64,000 bases of DNA from positions 17,109,165 to 17,173,164 of the forward strand of contig NC_133221.1 in assembly GCF_040436345.1 (NCBI RefSeq). The letters run 5' to 3'. The notes below the pieces were generated by a model, which searched no databases, was not told the DNA's origin, and saw nothing but the letters and a program-made list of their open reading frames with translations. Of this stretch, positions 13,101 through 23,540 are shown piece by piece. The DNA comes from Pagrus major. Taxonomy: Eukaryota > Chordata > Actinopteri > Spariformes > Sparidae. Numbering within the stretch: position 1 is the first letter of the stretch; every line of letters begins with the position of its first letter. A program made the translations under genes and the position numbers.

Positions 13101-15931
13101 AAACTCAATTTTGTATTCTTTCTCAATTGAAGTTTTCAAGCTTTAAACTAAAATATCCAACGATACAAGAGAAAAACTCACATAATACATGAAACAACCG
13201 ACCACCCAACCCTGCACCCCTCTCCTAACATACATTTTTTAAAAGCAAAATAATAAACTAAAAGAGCGATTACAGTAAAAAGGTAAGATGAAATATTCAG
13301 AAGTACACATAGGAATAATATCTATACGATCAACAAATTGTTCCCTTTCCCCAGTGCTGTAAATGTTATTTATTATTATTGATAATAAAATGATCAAGAC
13401 GCATCTTTTCGTATCCCTTGTTGATTCCCTACAAATGTAACTTTCAACAACTCGAAGAAATGTTTTAACATTTAAGAACTAAAGCTCAGTGATAGACATT
13501 CAAATTCTTGATATATTCTAATACACACTTTTTACCAGATATAGTACATTTTACTTTATATACATATTTGCTATTAAACTAAATGGCTAACTGAATGTTT
13601 TGCTATTAGAAAAAAGGAAGATGATAAAGAAAGTTGTTCGACTCTTAATTCCAACTTGGTACCAGATCCAAAATTGGGCCAGTTATCTGATCCAAACAGC
13701 AGTTTCCTTTTTAAATGAATGTTACACTAGAGCCTGACTGATGCTGGATTGTTGGAGCCGATACAGACATTTATATTTGAGGGTTTTAAAATCTGATAAT
13801 GATATTAATTTTTTATATTTTTTGATGAGGTTCCCTCAAATTTGGTTCAAAGGAACTGTGACCAAAATAGGTACAGGATATTTTACAGTTAAAAATGAAT
13901 TGCCAATGCTCTGTGGCAGACAAACTATACACGTATTGAAAGTCAAAGGACAGAGGATGTTGTCCACTGTACAGATTGTGAAGCCCACTGAGGCAATGTG
14001 ATTGAGATTTTGGGCTATATAAATAAAACTGACTTGACTAGACATGCTCATATCATCTGATATATTCTGATACAACATATCAGTTAATACTGCTCCAAAC
14101 TGAAGACTTTCCCTCCGTCTCCTTCTGTTCCTAGCGATGTAAGGACTGTTTAAACAGGTTGGCTATCGCAGTGATGAACCAGTGGCCGGGGGTGCACTTA
14201 CGTGTGACGGAGGCCTGGGATGAGGACGGTCACCACCCTCCTGGCTCTCTGCACTATGAAGGCCGGGCCGTGGATATCACTACTGACGACAGAGAAACAG
14301 AGAAGTATGGTCTTCTGGCCCAGCTGGCTGTGGAGGCGGGCTTTGACTGGGTCCACTATGAGTCTAAATACCACATCCACTGCTCAGTAAAGGCTGGTAA
14401 GTCTAAGGAGGGAGCTTTCATTGACTATCATGCAGGTGGTTCTGTCAAATCACTTTAGTAGCTAGGATATCCAGATATTTAAAGGATAAGTTAATCTGAA
14501 AATAAAAATTCAGTCATTATCTACTCATCCTCATGCTGATGGAAAGTCGGGTTAAGTTTCGTACATTATGTACATTTGGGAGCTTCACAAAAAAAAAAAC
14601 AGCGTCGCCGCTTCTCTACAGCTCATCTGGAGCAACTCAAGTCTGCAGAAGCCATGAGATCACATTCATTTTAAAAAGCATTAGTTAAACCCTTGATGCA
14701 TGGTGGAGCTTGTGCATCCACTTTAGACGGGGTGCGTGCTAAAGCTTTTAGCTCAGCAGCTACAGTGAAGATTTCGGCTTAAAAAAGGGTTCCAATAAAC
14801 ACTTTTCAAATCGGATCTTGCGGCTTCCGGAGACTTGGATTACGCTGGGTGAGCTGTATGGAGCCATTTTAGGCTTTTTTTCTCCAGTTGTTCTTATTAA
14901 GGTTTTAAAACAAGTCCCCATCTACTTCAGTTGTTTCGGAAAATACTGTTTTGCTGTGAAGCTCCATAAATGTTTTGTGGACAACGAAACCTCAACTGAC
15001 TTTACATCAGCATGAGGGTGAGAAGGTAATGACAAAATGTATCTTTTTTGGGGAACTTTACCTTTAAGACAATCAGTTTAGTCATCGGTTTTTGTCTGAT
15101 CTTCCTGCAGATCACTCTGTTGCAGTGGAAAAAGGTGGCTGTTTCCCCGGCTGGGCCCGGGTTTCTGTTGCTGGAGGGGAGCAGAAGAGCCTGTCGTCTC
15201 TGGCTCCTGGGGACAGAGTCATGGCCCTGTCTGGGACAGGCCAAGTTGTGTTTAGTCAAGTCCTCCTGTTTCTGCACCGGGACCAAGACAGCTGGTCTAC
15301 TTTCCTGTCTCTGGAGACGGAAGACGGACACAAATTGAGTCTTACTCCACATCACTTGGTCTTTTTAGCCCCACATTGTAGACTGGACAGCAGCGAGTAC
15401 CAGGCTCAGTTTGCTAGCAGAGCCATAACAGGAGACTGTGTTCTCGTCCATACAGCAGGGGGTCATGTTCGTCCATCTCGAATCATCTCAGTTTCAGTAG
15501 ATGAGAGTGTGGGAGTGTATGCACCCTTGACAGAAGCTGGAACTATGTTTGTTGACGGGGTGCTGGCATCCAGCTATGCAGTGGTGGAGGACCACAGACT
15601 TGCACACTGGGCATTTGGACCAGTGCGACTCCTCTCTGCATTCAACCATCTTCTTTGGGGGGAGACGACAAAAGAAGAGCAGACCACAGGCAGTGAAACA
15701 GCTTGCACTGAGACTCCACTGCATTGTAGCACTTTGGCCGCAAAGGACAAAGCAGGTGTTTATGTGGATAATGGCATTCTGAACAGACGAGACAATGTGA
15801 GTGAACCACTGAGGATTGAAGTGAAAGAGAAGCACTCCTCACAAAGACCGACATCATATGTGCACTGGTATGCCAGAATACTGTACAGTTTTGGATGTAT
15901 GTTTTTAGACTCCAACTCATTTCATCCTTAA
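10193..15931 (+). CDS. dhh: desert hedgehog, complete coding region in three exons
   Basis: Secreted morphogen precursor. Exons are 10193-10501, 14135-14396 and 15111-15931, giving 463 aa and stop TAA at 15929-15931, at the same intron positions as other hedgehogs. Residues 1-26 are a signal peptide ending VQG, followed by CGPGPG, the palmitoylated N-terminal Cys27. The signalling domain is 27-200, with zinc ligands His143, Asp150 and His185. GGCFPG places autocleavage and cholesterol attachment at Gly200/Cys201; the Hint domain keeps the TPHH motif (Thr-x-x-His). All key residues are present, so the gene looks functional. The C-terminus [11 protein letters not shown]... resembles the hedgehog end. 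Type is assigned as Dhh from the neighbours lmbr1l and kmt2d and from overall sequence; the paralogues shh and ihh sit in other neighbourhoods. It is longer than human DHH (396 aa), with the difference in the Hint/C-terminal half. Confidence 0.95.
10586..11384. mobile_element. MITE-like element in dhh intron 1
   Basis: Ends are CACGCTGTAAAAAGT on the left and the inverse-related TTCACAGTGCGCAC on the right. The interior holds AAGTTGA/TCAACTT-type motifs and a CTTCCCATCATGCACTG block, a pattern I recognise as a common dispersed repeat of fish. No coding capacity. Boundaries are approximate. Confidence 0.5.
11385..13726 (+). other. dhh intron 1, no recognised content
   Basis: Remainder of the 3.6-kb intron. 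It contains pyrimidine tracts near 12270-12410 but no exon-like or RNA-like feature I can support. Hedgehog introns often hold enhancers; none can be identified from one sequence. Confidence 0.5.
13727..14090. mobile_element. composite dispersed repeat in dhh intron 1
   Basis: Begins CTAGAGCCTGACTGATGCTGG with GCCGATACAGA, similar to 50943-51343. From about 13940 it changes to a different tail: GAGGCAATGTGATTGAG, TTTTGGGCTATATAAATAAA and ACTGACTTGACT, which is the 3' tail type of a fish retroposon. CATCTGATATATTCTGATA follows. This looks like one element interrupted by another. Confidence 0.5.
14479..15067. mobile_element. foldback element, family F1 copy 1, in dhh intron 2
   Basis: Starts TTTAAAGGATAAGTT and ends AACTTTACCTTTAA. 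The terminal 100-110 bp are inverted repeats of each other (the CTCATGCTGATG and AAGTTTCGTA or AGGTTTCGTT blocks are at mirrored positions). It shares long blocks with 17889-18524, such as GGCTTCCGGAGACTTGGATTA, GAGCTGTATGGAGCC and CCCCATCTACTTCAGTTGT. It occupies most of the 714-bp intron. No transposase. Confidence 0.8.
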
Positions 15932-16030
15932 AAGCCTGAAACTATAGACGCAGCACATGTTGCACTGTTCAATGTTTTGATGCATTTACACTTCCTCTTC
16001 TTCTTCAATAAATTAAAACCACTGGAAGGG
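15932..16030 (+). terminator. dhh 3' UTR and polyadenylation signal
   Basis: AATAAA at 16007-16012, only about 80 bp after the stop codon, followed by T-rich sequence with GTTGTTTG. Longer 3' ends to about 16380 are possible. Confidence 0.5.
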
Positions 16031-17888
16031 CTTGCTTGCCTTTTTCACTGTTGTTTGCATTATAATCTATCATAATTGTATACATGCTAATGTTTTATAA
16101 GGGAGTTTGATGACAGGTTAATGTTAAAGCGGCCATGCCAAAATGACTGTATCATAGTCTATTTGTACATCATGTTATTGCGTTTAATTATTTCAGTTAT
16201 ATATGAAAAATATATATATATTCTAATGGGATAGGAATGGATTTCCCCACAACAACAGAATCTTTATTTTTGTACTTTCTGAATCATAATATATAAATGT
16301 TTCATGTTACATTAATTTCACTTCATGTATTGTATGTCCTCACATGTTGTCATGTCAAAAAACAAATTAAAACAGCATTTTATTAAGCAACACTCTGCTT
16401 TTTCTTCAGCTCTGAAGTTGTCTGTTCAGGCACAACAGACCCAAGATGTGCTCCATGCAAGAGTTCATTTCCAGGGTCATTGCTGAGCATTTTGTATGTT
16501 ACAATGTTCAAGACCTCTGTGGAAATAGAGTCTAACAGGCTGCGGGTTAATGAAAAGCCCAGACTTACTTAATATTCACCAACTTTGCCACCACCTTGAC
16601 TTTATCAGAGTCACAGACTTGTGTTCGAGGAGACCGTTTTGTTAGTATGCACTGATCAATTTTGGGTCACAAGTACTATACACCTGTTAGAGATTTTGTA
16701 CATTCAGTGCTTACACAACTGTCTGTTTTCTTACATCTCATGTTTGACAGATGAGCAGCTTCTCTCCTCAGACTGCAAAAGTCCTGAATTCATTCTCCAC
16801 AAACCACCTGAAATCATATGTTTTTTATTTCTATGGTTATGTAATTATTCATGTATACAATTTGTATAGGTAGCATAAAGGGACTATAACTATAATTTTA
16901 GTATTAAATCCTGGATGCTCATGAATCTTGAACATCCACCAGTCTATATTATAATGTTACAAGTCCAGGCTAACAGGATAGTACAAACATTTTATTATTT
17001 TTAAACTACTTCTCAAAGGTTCATAATAATGTGTAAGTCAATATTCAGGACATGTGCAGTAGTACAAGGTTTTACACCCCCTTGTGGAGGAACTGATATT
17101 ATGCCTGAATTTTAGTTTAAATGTATAATAAATACTCTAGATCATAAACTATAATTTTAATAAACCTTGATTTGATTTGTAATACTTGTAGTTAAGTGGT
17201 AACCACCCATGTACAGACAGTTGTTTTACAGCACTGACTGATTTGAGTGGACACTGTGTTATCAGAATTATAAACGCAAAAACAGAAACAATATTAAGAA
17301 TTCAGAAAACTGTATCTTACTCTCTTTTTGGTATCTTACTGTAACAAATAGCACACTACGCAACCAAACTGTATTCTCTTCTTCTGGTTTATGTTCTCTG
17401 GTAAACATCTGTGGAGGTATTTCTAGGGGATTATCCTTGAGATGCAGGAGGCAGATGGGAAAGCACCCGCTCCTCCAACTGGCCAATAGGAAAATCCCTG
17501 CGTCCTAATACAACCCTCTATTTACAACCAATCGGCCAATCAGTAACTGTCCTCCAGCCAGTCTCAGCACCCCCCCTCAAAATCTAATCCAATCTTGCTA
17601 AAGCTGAATGGGGAGTTAACTAATCCTGTCAGAGGGACCAGTAATAACCTATTTTCAAAATGAGAACCTGCACACCCCACATTCAGGCACTAACACTCAT
17701 TTCACGAATAAAATCTACTGTTTGTAAAATGCAGACCAGTGTTATCAGGCTGGGATGATAATGAAAAAACGCTTTTATGACTATATTTAATGAGACATGA
17801 GGGAGAAACTGGTAAAGTTTTGTATATGCAAGCAGCTCATTATAATTATGAAAATAATTATTTGTCTATTTAGGCTTTAACTGGACTC
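16031..17888. other. spacer between dhh and kmt2d, nothing recognised
   Basis: AT-rich. No frames resembling a GTPase (rhebl1 is the gene expected here from human order) or any other protein. Confidence 0.5.
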
Positions 17889-18524
17889 TTAAAGGATTAG
17901 TTCATCAAAAAAATAAAATTCAGTCACGTTCTCCACACCGTCAGTCTGATGGAAAGTCAGGTGAAGTTTCGTAGTCCACAAAATATTTCTGGCGCTTCAC
18001 AGCAAAATAGCATTGTTGCAGCATTCTCCCAAACAACCGAAGTAGGTGGGGACTTTTTTAGAAACGTAAAGATACAACCGGAAAGAAATATACAACGGCT
18101 CCATACAGCTCTTATGATGTAATCCAAGTCTCCTGAAGCCCCTAGATCTCAAATTGATTTGAAAAGACGTCATTTACACCCTTTTGTAAGCTGAAGTCTT
18201 CATCGTAGGTGCTAAGCTAAAACAGTTAGCGTACCCCCTGTCTGAAGTGGGTGCACAAGCTCGACTGACACGTCAAGTGTGTAAACATTGTCTTTTCAAA
18301 TCAATTTGGGATCTTGGGGCTTCCAGAGACTTGGATAATGCTGGATGAGCTGTCTGGAGCCACTTTAGGCTTTTTTTTCAGTTGTGTTTTTTTTTTTTAA
18401 AGTCCCCATCTACTTCAGTTGTGTAGGAGAATGCTGCAATGCTGTTGCTGTGAAGCTCCAGAAATGTTTTGTGAACGACAAAGCTTCACCCATTTTTTCA
18501 TTTTTGGGTAAACTTGTCCTTTAA
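17889..18524. mobile_element. foldback element, family F1 copy 2 (long palindrome)
   Basis: Starts TTAAAGGATTAGTTCATC and ends AAACTTGTCCTTTAA. Nearly the whole element is an imperfect palindrome. The left half has GAAGTAGGTGGGGACTTTTTT, GGCTCCATACAGCTCTTATG and CAAATTGATTTGAAAAGAC. The right half has the reverse complements near 18290-18420. The outer 100 bp also pair (GGAAAGTCAGGTGAAGTTTCG against CGACAAAGCTTCACCC). Non-coding, MITE-like. Confidence 0.82.
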
Positions 18525-20199
18525 CTCTTTGAGTGCATATCAGTTGTAGCACAAGTTTTATCACAACCAAAACATGTGCATATCAGGTCACATTTATGTA
18601 GTTGTGTGGAGCTTTTTAAGAGTGCCGACTGCATTCATCTTATTGATAGAAATTCTTGTAAAATGTTTCCCTCCTCATCCGAGCCCTGTGGCGCACATTC
18701 TGCACAGATGCATCTGCACATGCGTTAACACAGACGTTTCACGGTGCAGGGTCAGCTGCAGATCACCCCCCTGCAGCAGGTGGTTGCTCACTGCTTATGT
18801 AGCACACAATTTATTGCAGTTGAGCTGTGAGGCATTAGTGTGTGTTCACTAATATTAACTTTACATTTGAGACATGTTGCAGATGGTCTTCTCTACACTC
18901 TGCAACACAAATGTTGAGTTTTAGCCTAAATAAGCTCTTTAACTGTAACGTTACAGTGTTCTGCTTTAGGGCAGGACAGGAGATAAACAGTAGGCCTAGC
19001 TGATGAAGATTAAACCTGTGACCTTCTCATAAAGGGACAGACTGTTACCCAATATATAATTTTCTGTAAGTTCACAGGATCATTTCAATGACATCCAAGC
19101 TTCACTGCGTGCACAGCCTCAGGCTTTTCACTCACAACCTGGCCCATGAATGGACAGCACGGGGAGGTCGGTGTCTCAATTCAACAACTATACATATACA
19201 CAAGGATTTGTAAGGGCTGAAAGAGCACAGGCTGTGCCACACTTTCTGGACAAAAAAGCTTTAAAAGGATGCATCTCTGAGAGGACTTTCTGCACTTAAG
19301 CTGCGTAACATTTTGAAGTCACTACATGCAAAATATTTGGATCTTAAGATGGAGTAAGGAACGGAGGAGTTCTCAGAACAACTTTGTTGAACCCTTCCTG
19401 CTGGGTCACCCATTCCACTGTGATTTTCTCACAGTGATAAGGCAAGATGATGATAAAGACGACCCACCTCCCAACCCCCACCTCCAACAGGATCTGTGTT
19501 ACTCACCCACAGTAGGATCTACAGGATTGCTTGGATCAGATCTGAAAATGTTTTATATGATCAGGTAACTGTTGATAAAAATGGTAAAGTCATCAAATGA
19601 ATTGTCAGCTGATTCAGTTTTGGAGGATAAAGGTTGTAAGGCACGTTGCAACCTTTTTAAAACAGTATAGAAATATTTAAGGTCTTTAAAAGTATTTTAT
19701 TTTGACAAGTCATTCCCATGTTGCTTGATAAGAATTCACAAATGTACCAACGTGGATGATAAGCCAGGGAAGTAAGGCAAAATTAGGTAACACAATAACA
19801 CATCTCATAATAAACTAAATGTGGCTGATTACCAGTGAACCTGCTGAAACCTCGGTCGACGTTTATTTCAGATCATGGCAGATTCAAGTCGATTATTCTT
19901 CCCAATCAGCCTCAGTCACTTCAGTCATGTGCGCAGTGCATTGCAGCATATGGACAGAAGCGGAATAAAAAAATTAGCAACCACGATGAAGGGCTCAGTG
20001 CTCATTTATGTTAATCACAAAATTAATTTGCTGAGAGAATTATGAATCTAATCGACTTCGTTGGATCGCGGCCGATCGTTTATCAAAACAACACATGCAA
20101 TCACCCGCAGGCATGTCAAAGCAGCGTTAGTCCGACAATCATAACAATCTAATGAAAAATGGCTTCCCTGGATCTGAAAATCTAATGCCCTAATATCTG
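18525..20199. other. spacer upstream of kmt2d, nothing recognised
   Basis: No coding similarity and no repeat that I can name. Confidence 0.5.
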
Positions 20200-21073
20200 A
20201 TAACTACCATATTTCACCGGTCCGCGCTCCGCAGATTAAAGCCTTGTGCTGGGTCGCAAATGATCAACCCGCACGTTGTTCATTGCTGTGCTAAAGCTGT
20301 AACACCCTTGTCTCGTTTCAACACACAAAACACTATTTTCCCCTCGTTATTTTGCATGAATTGTTGTTTTTTTTTGACGTAGTTCTTATTAGCTAGCACT
20401 GCTAGCAGCGGCTAGCCACCTGGCGGAACAGCAGTGTGCAGACGCAACGCAGTTCAGCAAAGTGAAGAGATGCTAGTGACCCACACAAGGGTACCCATGC
20501 AAAGTTGAGCTGCAAATATAGGTAGATGAATGTCTACAGTCGACTAAAACCTAAAGAAAAAATATATTTACTGTCGTGGCAACAAAGTTTGGGGTTGTAA
20601 TTTTCGGATGCACCAATTTGTGTAAACTTGCAGGAGCTTTAACGACCTCGCGAGCGAGATTCCATAACAGAGCAGAAGCTAGCTACCATTAGGTTAATAA
20701 CGTTAGCCTTCATGCTAAATCAACAAGCAGGGAGCCAGACAGATATGTAGTTTTTGGATTCACTGTATAAAGCCGGGGAGCCTTTTTCGGGGCTGCTTGT
20801 AGGCTTGTCTCGGTGCTTAATAGTTCCTCGGCTGTACACGACCACTCGACACAAAGCTCAAGTTGCTGCTTATCCATCTAGTTGAAGAGCTAGCTAAGCT
20901 AACAGCACCGCACAGCCTGCCTTCCGCCGACGTGCACTTCCCCCACTCTCCCTCCAGCCGGCTAGCCGCAGCGTTAGTCCGGTACATAAAATGAAGCGAC
21001 CATCAGCATTTTGGGAAGCTGTGTGGCTGTTTGGATTTTGCTGATGTATGAGGAGACGATATTGTTTTTGTGA
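20200..21073 (+). promoter_or_regulatory. candidate kmt2d promoter and noncoding first exon
   Basis: CpG and GC content rise here relative to the flanks (GGTCCGCGCTCCGC, CCTCGCGAGCGAG, CTTCCGCCGACGTG). The stretch ends in a possible donor: TTTTTGTGAG followed by GTGAGCTG at 21074. The only kmt2d exon upstream of the next acceptors should be noncoding, because the ATG lies in the exon starting 23507. It has many GCTAGC, GTTAGC and GCTAAC motifs. The exact start is unknown. Confidence 0.4.
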
Positions 21074-23506
21074 GGTGAGCTGTTTTTAATTATGGCCTCT
21101 TTGAACTTCTTGCAACAGACATACCTAAAGACACACCAACCCTGACCTTAGACCGGGTAATGTTAGCTCCGCTGTCGGTAACATTTAGCTGTTAGCTTCG
21201 ACCAGATGGGGACGTCTAATTGCTGGAGAACTAGCTGTGTTACCTGGGTGCTAACTTTAGGTTGAAATATGTTCAACGTTGGCGGTGTCCAAGGTGTGAT
21301 CCACAGTTTGGCTGGCTGACAAATGTTGAAGTATATACGCCGGTGCATGACATTAGATGTATTAATCGTAGTTTTACCTCTTCGGGACACTTTGCTGCTA
21401 CGTCACCATTGGTAGTTGTTAGCTTTTCCGTATCAGCTTGTCGCTAGTGACACGGACGAGGCTATTTGCTGGACAGAACCAACCCTTTGAAGTCGGTGTT
21501 TACATTGAGGAATATGCTTAGCTCTGCAATTATTTAACAATAAAATCTCACTAGCTTTCACCGTGGCACTGCAACAAATAACAGCTGCTGTCGGCTGCCA
21601 TTACAAGACAAAAACAAACACGTTAAACCGTGAAAGTTAATTTGTAACGTTCACACTTTTCATGTTAACTTAGCTAGCCAGGATGTTAAGACGTTTCACT
21701 CAGCCATCATGTCATCACTTTTGCTCTGCACATTGCCAACTTCATTTTAAAAAACAAAGCCTGTTTAGTGTCCTCATTAGCTGTGGTGTAAGTTAACAGG
21801 TTTTGTAAGGACTTGGGTTGGACTTTGTTGTCGAGAAGAGAGTGCGTTTCCAGTGTTGTTGCCACTAAATGCGTCCATAAGGAAGATGTAACGTCAACGT
21901 TTACATGGAGAAATTCATTTTCATCAGCTCGTCTGCTTCTCTGCCATTAACTGCCTTTGGTGCCATTAGCTTGACAGCGTTTTAATGTAGCGCCATATGT
22001 GTGTTAGATTAATGCTGCTGCAGGAGTAGTGTGCTGAAAATGTATTTTTGGAGAATTGTTGGACAAGGATTCAAAACTCCTTAACATGTATTTATTTTTT
22101 TGACACAGATGCATATACATTAGTGTTGATTTAGTGTGAATCATTCATTACAGTCTGATTTGAATATGTGATGAATTCAGCTGCTGTGCATTATTAACAC
22201 GAGAAAAGCGCACCAGTCTCGGATTGGTATCTGCATGGATCAGTAAAATGAACAGACAACATTTCGTAATGTGTATGCGTCCTATCGTTGGCTCACAGGA
22301 TGCTTTTTCATAGTATGATGGCACAGTTTTTGTTTTGTAACAGACGAAAACACTGCGAGACTCTCGGCAGGATCCATATCTCAGAGTCACTGTCACATGT
22401 ATTGTCTTTTAAACAACGTCGCACCATGGACGACCCTCCTAGCTATTTAATTTCTAACATTCACGATAATAATAACAAGTATTGGTGAGGCAGTTTTGTA
22501 CCATAAGTGATATATGCCACGCAAATCGAGGCCGATCGGCCCCTTTTTAAAGCACAGTCTGTTAATAGCCTTTAAACGTTAAAAACATGACATGACTTCC
22601 CATTGCTCGCTTCGTGGATTAAAACACGGTGAGCCCGTCCACTCCTGCATTGTTTGTTTGACAGTATTTTTGTTAATGGCGTGAGTCTCATAGCGGAACT
22701 ATGATGCGAGCGACGAAGGTTCTGCACGAAAGGAGTCCCGCTGCAACAGGAAGTTCTACACACGGAAGTTGTGTTTTCTTTGTGTATCCCGATTTATGGT
22801 TGTTTTATTTAGGAAAACACTGTTTTAGTTGTATCATTTTGTGGTTTTTTTTCACGCAGCAGTTTCACCGGGTTGGATTATGCATTGCTGGGTAAATAAT
22901 AACTTGAATTGTTAAAGCGGGGTCCGGTTTATCTGTCTCCTGTAACCCTCGCGCTATTTTCACGAGTTTGCGAGAAAGCTCGGTTGCATTAGTGCTAACG
23001 TTAGTCAGACTAACAAGGAAATCATCTAAAGTGAGGACATAACAGCCCTATGTAATTGGTTGTGTTGTTGGTTGTAAGTCTTTATGTTTAAAGTGTTTTT
23101 GGATGGGCAGGGAGACCACTGTGAAGGATGGTGTGGCAGGAAAAGATGGATTTTGGAGATTATTTCTCTGATGATGATAAACATATGTTAGCTAATGAAT
23201 AATGCCATTTTCTATTTTGGTAAGTGTATACCTACATTCAGCTTGGCGGATTTTTTAAATTATTATTTTTTTTTACCAAAATCTTATACATTTTTTTTTT
23301 TTTTTTGAAATGTATGTATTTATTTTACATATCATCAGATCTATTCTCAACCTTAATTTAGGATGCAGTGATAACAGACTTAATGTTTATAGCATTGTCA
23401 GTTATCAGATAAAATGCCAGTAGATTGTTACATATTTGAAATCATTTATTAAGCTGCTCTAGTGTTGATTAACTTTGGCAAATGATTCTACTTTTTTACG
23501 TTGCAG
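21074..23506 (+). other. probable kmt2d first intron / 5' region
   Basis: No coding exon recognised. Scattered GTTAGC/GCTAAC motifs continue (for example 21670, 21965, 22997). T-rich runs sit at 23265-23310. Confidence 0.4.
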
Positions 23507-23540
23507 ATCTCTATCAAGGAGGTCAAAATCAGCACGGGGG

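Noticed and set aside
14198-14380. Minus-strand open frame over dhh exon 2
   Set aside because: Shadow of the conserved hedgehog signalling exon.
18574-18852. 92-codon open frame upstream of kmt2d
   Set aside because: No recognisable family, no exon context, sits next to a foldback element.
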